Under the pieces are notes generated by a model, which did no database searches, was not told the origin of the DNA, and was given only the letters and a program-made list of their open reading frames with translations. Made by a program: the position numbers and the translations under genes. Of a stretch of DNA of 64,000 nucleotides, positions 1 through 7,613 are shown piece after piece. Each line of letters starts with the position of its first letter. Within the stretch, counting starts at the first letter, position 1. Source of the DNA: Taibaiella sp. (lineage in GTDB: Bacteria; Bacteroidota; Bacteroidia; Chitinophagales; Chitinophagaceae). The stretch lies in assembly GCA_019638495.1 (NCBI GenBank), contig JAHBTQ010000006.1, forward strand, positions 153,055 through 217,054. The letters are read 5' to 3'.

Positions 1-136
1 GCACGTTGATATTTGGAAGTATTGTCTGAATAGTATTTCCAAAATCGAAATTGAGAATGCCTTGCAATTGTTGAAAAATCAGAAAGCTTCTGAAAGACAA
101 ATATGGGCAGTGGAAGAATTTCTGAAAAAAGGCTAA
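1..136 (+). CDS. 3' end of an unidentified gene (partial)
   Basis: An open frame enters from the left edge, reads from base 2 and stops at a TAA at 134-136. The 44 visible residues are rich in Lys, Glu, Leu and Ile (ending VEEFLKKG) and look helical. No domain can be recognised from so little sequence. It stops 14 bases before the hsdM start on the same strand, so it may belong to the same operon and could be another accessory gene of the restriction locus. That is inference. Confidence 0.5.
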   Translation, partial: HVDIWKYCLNSISKIEIENALQLLKNQKASERQIWAVEEFLKKG

Positions 137-150
137 AAACAAACTAACCA

Positions 151-1638
151 ATGCTCACACAAGAACTACGCGCCGATATAGATAAAATATGGAACACCTT
201 CTGGACGGGAGGTATTTCTAACCCACTGTCTGTAATAGAGCAGATCACGTATCTGCTGTTTATAAAGCGGCTGGATGAACTGCAGCAACTAAAGGAAAAT
301 AAAGCCTCATTGCTGGGTAAGCCTATTGAGAAGCCCATATACCAGCCCTCAGAAAAAGAGCTGCGGTGGAGCAGTTTCAAAGACCTGGAGCCAGAACAAA
401 TGCACAAGCTGTTTACCAAAGAGAATGGCGTGTTTGACTTTATGAAGAACTATGGCGCGAAGGACAGCGCTTTTGGCCGGTTTATGAAGGGTGCAGTGTT
501 TATGATACCTACACCTCGTCTGCTGGCCAATGTGGTGGACATGCTGAGCGGTATAGACATGAAAGACCGCGACACCAAGGGCGATGTGTATGAATACCTG
601 CTGAGCAAGATTGCCAGTGCGGGCACCAACGGCCAGTTCCGTACGCCAAGGCACATTATAAAGATGATGGTAGACCTGATGCAGCCCGGCCCCGAAGATG
701 TGATTTGCGACCCAAGCGCGGGTAGCTGCGGCTTCCTGGTGGGCTGTGCCGAGTACATAAGAGCGCATCACCACAAAGAGTTTTTTAAGCCCGGCTTTGA
801 GCAGTACTTCAGCAACGATATGTTTATGGGTATGGAGTTTGACCCTACCATGATACGCATAGGCGCTATGAACATGATACTGCATGGCATAGAAGAGCCT
901 GTGCTGAAGGACGTGGACGCCCTGAGCGATGCCAACAGCAGCTTTACTGAGCAGGCCACGCTGATAATGGCCAACCCACCCTTTACCGGCAGCCTGGATA
1001 AGGATGCAGTAGATAAGGAGATACTGCGTGTGGTGGATAGCAAGAAGACCGAACTGCTGTTTTTGGCGCTGATACTAAAGGGGCTTAAGAAAGGCGGCAG
1101 AGCAGCCGTGATAATACCCGATGGTGTGCTGTTTGGCAGCAGCAAGGCCCATAAGCAGATAAGGCAGGAGCTGGTAGATAAGCACCGACTGCAGGCTGTG
1201 ATAAGCATGCCCGGCGGGGTGTTTAAGCCCTATGCCGGGGTAAGCACAGGTGTGCTGATATTTACCAAAACTGGCAATGGCGGCACGGACAATGTATGGT
1301 TTTACGACATGAAGGGCGATGGCTACACGCTGGACGATAAGCGCCAGCCCGATGAGAAAAACAACGACATACCAGACATAGTTAACCGCTGGTATCACCT
1401 GGAGCAGGAAGCGACCAATACCCGCACCGATAAAAGCTTTTTTGTACCGGTAGCCGAGATACGCAACAACGGCTACGACCTAAGCATAAACCGCTACAAG
1501 GAAACCGTGTATGAAGAAAAGCAGTACGCCGCACCAGCTGAAATTATTGCTGAGATAAAGCAAATGGATAAGGAGCGTGCTGATGCATTAAAGACATTGG
1601 AAAAACTATTGCAAGGAAAGGAGGTGGCAACAGTATGA
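151..1638 (+). CDS. hsdM: Type I restriction-modification DNA methyltransferase subunit (HsdM)
   Basis: This is the N6-adenine methyltransferase subunit of a type I restriction-modification enzyme. With HsdS it methylates adenines at the host's recognition sites using S-adenosylmethionine. The 495-residue length is normal for the family. An N-terminal helical HsdM_N region (about 5-140) precedes the catalytic domain. Motif I for SAM binding is DPSAGSCGF at 187-195 and the catalytic motif IV is NPPF at 275-278. The stretch GTNGQFRTPRHI before motif I is typical of the family. The stop overlaps the hsdS start by four bases (ATGA), which suggests translational coupling. The gene looks richer in G+C than the accessory genes downstream. 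Identification is secure. Confidence 0.97.
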   Translation: MLTQELRADIDKIWNTFWTGGISNPLSVIEQITYLLFIKRLDELQQLKENKASLLGKPIEKPIYQPSEKELRWSSFKDLEPEQMHKLFTKENGVFDFMKNYGAKDSAFGRFMKGAVFMIPTPRLLANVVDMLSGIDMKDRDTKGDVYEYLLSKIASAGTNGQFRTPRHIIKMMVDLMQPGPEDVICDPSAGSCGFLVGCAEYIRAHHHKEFFKPGFEQYFSNDMFMGMEFDPTMIRIGAMNMILHGIEEPVLKDVDALSDANSSFTEQATLIMANPPFTGSLDKDAVDKEILRVVDSKKTELLFLALILKGLKKGGRAAVIIPDGVLFGSSKAHKQIRQELVDKHRLQAVISMPGGVFKPYAGVSTGVLIFTKTGNGGTDNVWFYDMKGDGYTLDDKRQPDEKNNDIPDIVNRWYHLEQEATNTRTDKSFFVPVAEIRNNGYDLSINRYKETVYEEKQYAAPAEIIAEIKQMDKERADALKTLEKLLQGKEVATV

Positions 1639-2771
1639 ACTGGGAAATGAAAAAGCTGGGGGAGGTCGTCAATAATTTAGATAATAGACGAGTCCCATTA
1701 AACGATATACAGCGGCAGCAAAAGGAAAGTAATATGCTCTACCCGTATGTTGGTGCGAACAATATTTTGGGGTATATCGATGAGTATATTTTTGACGAAA
1801 AAATTCTTTGTATTGCAGAGGATGGTGGCAACTGGGGTAAAGGACAAAAATGCTGCTTTATTATTGACCAGAAATGTTGGGTAAATAACCATGCGCATGT
1901 GGTGACGGCAAGGCAAAACGCATCTCTTGAGTATTTACGTCATTATTTGAATTTTTCAGACCTCTCTAAATATATTACAGGTACGACACGGGGGAAACTT
2001 ACACGCTCTGCACTCGACTCAATCCCAATACCCCTTCCCCCTCTCCCCATCCAGCAAAAAATAGCTGCCATACTGGATGAAGCAGATGCGCTGCGACGCA
2101 AGGATAAAGCCCTCCTCGCCAAATACGATGAGCTATTGCAGGCTGTGTTTTATGATATGTTTGGTGATCCAGTGAAGAATGAAAAGGAATGGGAGGTGAA
2201 GAATCTTGGAAGTGTAACAACTATGCTGGGCGGAGGAACACCTAATACGTCGAGACCAGAATATTTCGATGGCAACATTCCATGGGTTTCTCCCAAAGAC
2301 ATGAAAGCTGTTTTTATCAATAACAGCATTGATAAAATTACCGAACTGGCCGTGGCAGAAAGTTCTACCAAGATGATTGATTCAAATGCGGTCTTGATGG
2401 TCGTACGAAGCGGAATCCTTAAGAAGAAGCTACCTGTGGCAATTAATACAGTTCCTGTTGCGCTTAATCAGGATATGAAAGCAATTGTTTGCAATAAGGA
2501 ACTTGATCCTATATTTCTGATGATTCAGCTTCAAATGGTTTCAGGTCAATTATTACAAACAGTGCGAGGCACAACCGCCGATAACTTGAGTACAGACGTG
2601 ATAAAGCGTCAACCGCTTGTAATTCCAAAAATATCTCAACAGAAACACTTTGCAAGTGTTGTTAAAAATATTGAACTCCAAAAATCCCAAATTGTCGAAC
2701 AACAAGCCTATTCAGAAGATCTTTTTCAATCGCTGATGCAGCGGGCATTTAAGGGGGAGCTGGTGGGGTAA
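1635..2771 (+). CDS. hsdS: Type I restriction-modification specificity subunit (HsdS)
   Basis: This is the DNA-recognition subunit of the type I enzyme, choosing the bipartite target sequence for both methylation and cleavage. At 378 residues it has the usual two target-recognition domains (about 1-130 and 180-345). They are separated by a conserved helical spacer at about 132-178 (LPPLPIQQKIAAILDEADAL, then FYDMFGDP) and followed by a second helical region at the C-terminus. The second recognition domain shows the typical GGGTPNTSRPEYFDG and IPWVSPKDM stretches. The start overlaps the end of hsdM by four bases. The recognition sequence cannot be deduced. The first recognition domain is atypical at its start, as is common in these fast-changing domains. 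Confidence 0.95.
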   Translation: MNWEMKKLGEVVNNLDNRRVPLNDIQRQQKESNMLYPYVGANNILGYIDEYIFDEKILCIAEDGGNWGKGQKCCFIIDQKCWVNNHAHVVTARQNASLEYLRHYLNFSDLSKYITGTTRGKLTRSALDSIPIPLPPLPIQQKIAAILDEADALRRKDKALLAKYDELLQAVFYDMFGDPVKNEKEWEVKNLGSVTTMLGGGTPNTSRPEYFDGNIPWVSPKDMKAVFINNSIDKITELAVAESSTKMIDSNAVLMVVRSGILKKKLPVAINTVPVALNQDMKAIVCNKELDPIFLMIQLQMVSGQLLQTVRGTTADNLSTDVIKRQPLVIPKISQQKHFASVVKNIELQKSQIVEQQAYSEDLFQSLMQRAFKGELVG

Positions 2772-2821
2772 AACCGAAAGTAATGTTATACTGTGCATGA
2801 GTTTGACAGTCTGAACGAAAT

Positions 2822-3424
2822 TTGGTATTTTTACATATAAATCAGAGTTGCGCAAGTTTGGATAGAATACCATTATACACCATAGGCCACGGCAACAGAA
2901 CAAGGGAGGAATTCCTTGGTCTATTGGAACGTTATGGCGTAAAATTCCTGATAGATGTACGCACTATTCCATACTCCAAATTTCAGTCGCAATACAACCG
3001 TGAAGACCTGACAGCCTACATGCAGGAGCACAATATCCGGTACGTGTATATGGGCGATACACTTGGGGGCAGGCCTAAAGATACTTCCTGTTATAACAGC
3101 GAAGGAAAGATAGACTACGAAGCACTTAAGACTAAGGACTTTTATATTGAGGGCATAAGCAGGCTTAAAACGGCATATGAAAAGCAGGTGCCCATTGCCA
3201 TCATGTGCAGCGAAAGCAAGCCATTAGAATGCCATAGGAGTAAGCTAATTGGCCGCACATTGCTACAGGAGAACATACTGCTGCAGCATATAGATGAAAA
3301 TGGTCGGCTAAAGGGACAGGAAATAATCATTAATGAGCTGAATAAGGGCAAATCAGAATTTACGTTGTTTGGTGAGATTTCTGATATCTCGAATCATGGC
3401 TCACGAAAGTCATACCTTGATTAA
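2822..3424 (+). CDS. DUF488 family protein, first copy
   Basis: The 200-residue protein carries DUF488 hallmarks: LYTIGHG near the N-terminus, then FLIDVRTIPYS, and a C-terminal MCSESKPLECHR stretch with two cysteines ahead of His-Arg. The family is widespread in bacteria and archaea, and its biochemical activity is not established. The conserved Asp/Arg and Cys-x-Cys-His-Arg residues suggest an enzyme or metal/nucleotide-binding site. Only TTG starts are available near the 5' end, at 2822 and at 2858; the second lies much closer to the conserved LYTIGHG and may be the true one. It begins 50 bases after hsdS and is followed 20 bases later by a second, different DUF488 gene. Family assignment is firm and function unknown. 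Confidence 0.88.
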   Translation: MVFLHINQSCASLDRIPLYTIGHGNRTREEFLGLLERYGVKFLIDVRTIPYSKFQSQYNREDLTAYMQEHNIRYVYMGDTLGGRPKDTSCYNSEGKIDYEALKTKDFYIEGISRLKTAYEKQVPIAIMCSESKPLECHRSKLIGRTLLQENILLQHIDENGRLKGQEIIINELNKGKSEFTLFGEISDISNHGSRKSYLD

Positions 3425-3444
3425 TCACACACAAATACCCTCCC

Positions 3445-3921
3445 ATGGAATTTTACACAATGGGCGTTTACGGTCTGAAAGACCATGAGTTTTTCGGGAA
3501 GCTAACAGAAAACGGTATTGATACCTTTATTGACATCAGGAGACGTAGAGCTGTAAGAGGCTCAGAATATGCTTTTGTAAACAGCAACCGCCTTCAAAAT
3601 AAACTGAAGGAGCTAGGAATAAATTACATCCACATTCTGGATCTTGCTCCAACTAACGAAATCAGGGATGCCCAAAAAAAAGCCGATGCTGAAACCGGGA
3701 CAGCTAAACGTACCCGTGAGGAACTGGGGCCAGTTTTCAAACACAGATACGAAAAGGAAGTTTTAGAAAAATACGACATTGGTCAGCTTACAGATCAACT
3801 TGTGCAAATAGGTTGCAGAAAGGCGTTGTTGTTTTGTGTAGAGAGGCAGCCTAATGCGTGCCACCGCTCTATAGTAGCAAACAAACTACAACAGCTAAAC
3901 TATTCTGTACACCACTTATGA
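3445..3921 (+). CDS. DUF488 family protein, second copy
   Basis: This 158-residue protein is a shorter, divergent DUF488 member. It shows the TMGVYGL start equivalent to TIGHG, then TFIDIRRRRAVRGSEYAF and a C-terminal LLFCVERQPNACHRSIVA with the conserved Cys and Cys-His-Arg. It differs enough from the upstream copy that the two are not a recent duplication. Its last codons overlap the next start (ATGA at 3918-3921), so it is probably translationally coupled to the dual-OB protein gene. Such coupling argues that the two products act together. The biochemical function of DUF488 is unknown to me. Confidence 0.88.
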   Translation: MEFYTMGVYGLKDHEFFGKLTENGIDTFIDIRRRRAVRGSEYAFVNSNRLQNKLKELGINYIHILDLAPTNEIRDAQKKADAETGTAKRTREELGPVFKHRYEKEVLEKYDIGQLTDQLVQIGCRKALLFCVERQPNACHRSIVANKLQQLNYSVHHL

Positions 3922-4601
3922 GCCAGGTATTAATCGTGTCAAAGACACAAATGTTTAGTGGAATTTGCGTTGGAGGCCTACAGTTGGATAATAATCGTAG
4001 CGTCCGGTTGATGAGTCCCGGTGTACATAACTATCAGCCCATAAATACACCATTCAACATAGGCGAAATATGGGAAATAGAATTCCATAACCACCCAACT
4101 ATCGAAAATCCACACGTAGAAGATGTTATTGTAGATAGTAGCCGACTAATACAGACGAATATCAATGTCGGCGACCTGATTTTACAAAGAAATCTCATTA
4201 ACTACAGAGGGGCTATTACGAACGTCTTTGGCGGTACGCTAAAATGGACTAAAAATGGAAGCGGTTATATACCTCAAAATGGCCCTTTCCCCGATAGAAG
4301 TGTTGGTTTCTGGATAAGTGACCATGATATTAATTTGCATGATTCCCATGACAAACATAAATACGGCTATCCTGTTAGTTACGGCTATCAAGATCTGTCT
4401 TATGTTGGGCTTCAACAACCTGTACCGTATATAGCAGCAGGCACAATTATCAGGGTTTCTTTATCTCGCTTATTTCCAAAGCCCGGACAGCCAAACCCAC
4501 ATAACACACCTTACGGCTACTATTTGCAGCTCTCTGGCTGGTACACCGGAACAGTAAGGCCTACTCCTGCGCCGGAAACAATTGATGATTTGCCATTTTA
4601 G
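3918..4601 (+). CDS. Putative dual OB-fold protein paired with DUF488
   Basis: The 227-residue product starts MSQVLIVSKTQMF at an ATG overlapping the stop of the upstream DUF488 gene. The frame is open further upstream, but that part lies inside the DUF488 gene and is unlikely to be translated. The protein is predicted beta-rich (LDNNRSVRLMSPGVHNY, IWEIEFHNHP, GTIIRVSLSRLFPKPG) and resembles proteins described as dual OB-containing (DuOB) domains. That name is from memory and could not be checked by search. OB folds usually bind nucleic acid or nucleotides, so a role in sensing or presenting nucleic acid to the DUF488 partner is plausible but is inference. No signal peptide or membrane segment is visible. 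Confidence 0.7.
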   Translation: MSQVLIVSKTQMFSGICVGGLQLDNNRSVRLMSPGVHNYQPINTPFNIGEIWEIEFHNHPTIENPHVEDVIVDSSRLIQTNINVGDLILQRNLINYRGAITNVFGGTLKWTKNGSGYIPQNGPFPDRSVGFWISDHDINLHDSHDKHKYGYPVSYGYQDLSYVGLQQPVPYIAAGTIIRVSLSRLFPKPGQPNPHNTPYGYYLQLSGWYTGTVRPTPAPETIDDLPF

Positions 4602-4617
4602 TATCTAACACTTGCTC

Positions 4618-5217
4618 ATGAAAAAAGGAATTTTTTGCCTCGAAGGTCTTTGGTCCTCGTCTGTAAAGGACAGAAGTACAATTCAACCAATATTGGAACT
4701 AATGGACAAACGCGGCATTTGCGATCACATTCACCATTCGTGCGCAACAAAGGAAGAGTTAGTCTATTTTCTCAATCGGTTTAAATCAAAGTCAGTTCAG
4801 AATAAATTCCCCATCCTATATTTTGGGTTTCATGGGGAGAAGGAGTGTATTTGTTTGGCGGGAAAAGTGAAGTTCTCACTGAGTGAATTAGGAGAAACGC
4901 TAAAGGACAGTGCTAAAGGAAAAGTGCTCTATTTCGCCTCCTGCGATACATTGGATATTGACGAACGAAAAATAAAAAACTTGCTAGAGAAAACAGGTGC
5001 AATTGCAGCAATCGGCTACAAGGTCAAAATTGATTGGATGCAATCTACCGCGTTTGACCTGTTGGTCTTGGATGCGCTGCAAAGTGATAGATTTGACTGG
5101 AGGGGCATTCAAAAAATTAAAGAATACATTTCCACGGAATATGGGAAACTCGGGAATAAACTAAAGTTTAGAATGGTGATAAATGATCGAATTCATTTCC
5201 CGAGAAAGAGAAAATAA
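4618..5217 (+). CDS. Caspase/CHAT-like small protein (DUF6642-like)
   Basis: The 199-residue protein begins MKKGIFCLEGLW at an ATG at 4618. It carries two spaced motifs typical of the caspase/CHAT fold: a beta-strand followed by FGFHGE (His72), and another strand followed by FASCDTL (Cys109). The 37-residue His-to-Cys spacing is close to that of caspase-like peptidases. It resembles proteins that I recall being annotated DUF6642. Caspase-like peptidases are recurring effectors in prokaryotic conflict systems. A protease effector role inside this restriction locus is inference, since no substrate is visible. It lies between the dual-OB gene and a nuclease-like gene with gaps of 16 and 24 bases, and is visibly more AT-rich than hsdM. 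Confidence 0.75.
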   Translation: MKKGIFCLEGLWSSSVKDRSTIQPILELMDKRGICDHIHHSCATKEELVYFLNRFKSKSVQNKFPILYFGFHGEKECICLAGKVKFSLSELGETLKDSAKGKVLYFASCDTLDIDERKIKNLLEKTGAIAAIGYKVKIDWMQSTAFDLLVLDALQSDRFDWRGIQKIKEYISTEYGKLGNKLKFRMVINDRIHFPRKRK

Positions 5218-5241
5218 TCTTTTCATCTGAAGCTACGTATC

Positions 5242-6573
5242 ATGAACAATCATCTTCATCTTTTCAACTTCTACGACGAAAGCCATGAGCCAAGATACCT
5301 TGAGAATAATTTAACCAGGGCATTAGCGTTGTGTTTAAAAAATGAGCAAGTATTGCTTTTCGCCTTCCTGAAAGAGATTTTGAATAAGGATGACTTCAAC
5401 TACCTTTTTTATACACATGAAGTTGGCGCATCAATAGATTTTGATATGCAGGTTGAGACTAACAACCTCTTGGAAGATACCAGAAAATTATATGCAATTG
5501 GATTGACAGACAGTCAATTTTCTGAAGATTGGAGCAACATATCCGATGGGATTGTCCCTATTCAAAAACAAAACATAACGGACCTTGTAATTACCATTAA
5601 AGACATTAGAATAATCATTGAAGTAAAAAAATACAACCATGATTGTAAAGAACAATTACGACAGCAAATTTCACCTTTCCTCAAAGACAAAACAACGCAG
5701 ATAAACACACGGCATCTTTCGTGGAGTTCTGTTTTGAACATGATTGAGCAGGTAAGTAATTTTTACAACTATAACGGGCATTCAAATCAGTTCATAAATT
5801 CCTTTCTTGATCTAATAAAATCCCGGTTTAACCACTGGTTGCCGACAAAGCCGTTTAAGTTTATACCTTTCTCTAAGAGCAATTCAGATATAATTGGGCA
5901 TGAAATGCTTCGAAGACTTCTACAATCTATACACTCACTTGGCAATGATAAAGTAGACTCTTTATGGGACAGAACAGCAATCAAAATTGAGCGCCCTTGG
6001 GCGACAGAAGCCATACCTGAGTTTTGGCATAACAAGGATGATAAAAAATATTTAGTAATCAGAATTTGGCCTGGGAATACGAAACAACAAGGTAATAGTT
6101 TGTATAGTATGCCTATGGAATGGGTCAACATTACTGAGTTAGTTATCGATGGAGTACCATATGAGCTTTACGTTGAGCGTCATATTAAATTCATGCATTT
6201 TAATAAATACATCACGAGTATCGAGGTTCCGATTGATGAAACAGATGACTGGCTAAAAAAAGAAATAAACACGCGAGAAAATCACTACGGGGACAACCTT
6301 GCAGGAAAATGGTACAGAGAGAAGTGGGAAGATCTCGATTTGATATTGCAGGACCACTTCAAAGTTGATTGGAAGAAAGAATGTGGATGGCATGAGCACT
6401 TTGAAGACACGAACCGTTCATACCTTACACTGTCGTTGGGGTACACAGTTACGCTTTATATACCTTACGAACAGATCCAGACAATCGATAAAGACGAAGA
6501 ATCGTACAAAGCAGTCGGTATTTTCTTAGATAAATGTAAAAATGTTATTCTAGATGCAATTGAAAGCAAATAA
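5242..6573 (+). CDS. PD-(D/E)XK nuclease-like protein
   Basis: This 443-residue protein has an N-terminal PD-(D/E)XK signature: Asp114 in ITDLVITIKD, followed after 13 residues by Glu127-Val-Lys129 in IIIEVKK. This is the usual metal-binding and catalytic arrangement of restriction-endonuclease-fold enzymes. The remainder (about 150-443) matches nothing I recognise and may carry substrate recognition. It is rich in Trp, His and acidic residues and has no signal or membrane segment. It lies 24 bases after the caspase-like gene on the same strand and shares its AT-rich composition. A DNA-cleaving effector is the simplest reading, and a structural, non-catalytic role cannot be excluded. Confidence 0.72.
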   Translation: MNNHLHLFNFYDESHEPRYLENNLTRALALCLKNEQVLLFAFLKEILNKDDFNYLFYTHEVGASIDFDMQVETNNLLEDTRKLYAIGLTDSQFSEDWSNISDGIVPIQKQNITDLVITIKDIRIIIEVKKYNHDCKEQLRQQISPFLKDKTTQINTRHLSWSSVLNMIEQVSNFYNYNGHSNQFINSFLDLIKSRFNHWLPTKPFKFIPFSKSNSDIIGHEMLRRLLQSIHSLGNDKVDSLWDRTAIKIERPWATEAIPEFWHNKDDKKYLVIRIWPGNTKQQGNSLYSMPMEWVNITELVIDGVPYELYVERHIKFMHFNKYITSIEVPIDETDDWLKKEINTRENHYGDNLAGKWYREKWEDLDLILQDHFKVDWKKECGWHEHFEDTNRSYLTLSLGYTVTLYIPYEQIQTIDKDEESYKAVGIFLDKCKNVILDAIESK

Positions 6574-6627
6574 CCTGTGCAAATAGACTGCATAAGCCCG
6601 TTATAGGTTTGCCTTTTAATATTATTT

Positions 6628-7551
6628 ATGAGCTATTACAAAGATCAAAGAGACAAAGCTGAGGCAAATCGCAATCAAATATTCGGTGATCCAGGAGGTG
6701 GAACGTTTAAGAATAAACAGTGGCCGTTTGTTCTGAAGAATCCACTGCTGAACCTGCATGAAAGCATTAGAGAGGAGGCCATTGACTATTTCAACAGGCA
6801 CAATATTCCACTGTGGAATGGTACAGCCACAGCACCTACGGGGCATTTGTTGTCTTCGCAGGTAGCGTGCTTAAACCATCTTTTCTTTGTTCGTCGTCAT
6901 GCCGATATTGCTACCGCTATACTAAAAGGTATCGATGCGGACGTTAAAACTGCGCTACCGGTAGCAGAAGAGGGGTATGTAGACTTTGAGGTAATTGGCG
7001 AGAGAAATTACCTTGGCGAGAAAAGTCACACCAGAGGTGCAAACAGCACATCGGTTGATGCTATGATGCTTGGCGAAATGAACGATGGCCGGAAGAAACT
7101 GTTCTTTATAGAATGGAAATATACCGAAAGCTATACACCTGCTTCTAAGGCTGAGGATGCGGGAGGGCCTACCCGCCTGGCCATATACACGCCACTTTTA
7201 CAAAAAGCAGATTGTCCAATTTCCGTAAAGGATATCAAGGCGCTGTTTGTAGAGCCATATTATCAGCTGATGCGGCAAACGCTGTTGGCTCATGAAATAG
7301 TGAAAAGTCGGGAGTTGGGGGCTACTGATTATCTTCACATACATGTCATCCCCACTGCCAACAAGGCACTAAAGAACAAAAAGACCTCAGCTGCGCTTGC
7401 CGGCTCTGATCTCGACAGTGCATGGAAGAGTGTGTTAAAGCATCCGGAGAAGTATTTGGCAATTGACCCCGAGGTTCTTTGGGCACCCGCTAAGCAATAT
7501 GGGCAAGCCCGCGAAATACATGTTTATTTGCAAAACCGGTATTGGCAATGA
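6628..7551 (+). CDS. Putative restriction endonuclease, PGN_0703-like
   Basis: The 307-residue protein shows a second, unrelated PD-(D/E)XK site: Asp144 in TSVDAMMLGE and Glu162-Trp-Lys164 in LFFIEWKYTE. The opening (SYYKDQRDKAEANR, then WPFVLKNP) and the HLLSSQVACLNHLFF helix resemble proteins annotated as PGN_0703-type putative restriction endonucleases, as far as I can recall. Such proteins are often found among restriction-modification genes. It lies 54 bases after the preceding nuclease-like gene and 62 bases before hsdR. The locus therefore contains three potential nuclease active sites, counting HsdR. Whether it acts alone or modifies the type I complex is unknown. Confidence 0.75.
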   Translation: MSYYKDQRDKAEANRNQIFGDPGGGTFKNKQWPFVLKNPLLNLHESIREEAIDYFNRHNIPLWNGTATAPTGHLLSSQVACLNHLFFVRRHADIATAILKGIDADVKTALPVAEEGYVDFEVIGERNYLGEKSHTRGANSTSVDAMMLGEMNDGRKKLFFIEWKYTESYTPASKAEDAGGPTRLAIYTPLLQKADCPISVKDIKALFVEPYYQLMRQTLLAHEIVKSRELGATDYLHIHVIPTANKALKNKKTSAALAGSDLDSAWKSVLKHPEKYLAIDPEVLWAPAKQYGQAREIHVYLQNRYWQ

Positions 7552-7613
7552 ATTACGTCAACATTACTATAAAGGCAATCGAAAGATAGGTATATTTATG
7601 ACGTTTAACTTAT

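Noticed and set aside
349..885. 178-codon frame antisense to hsdM
   Set aside because: It lies wholly opposite a conserved methyltransferase gene and its His/Val-rich product has no family resemblance; it is a shadow of codon bias.
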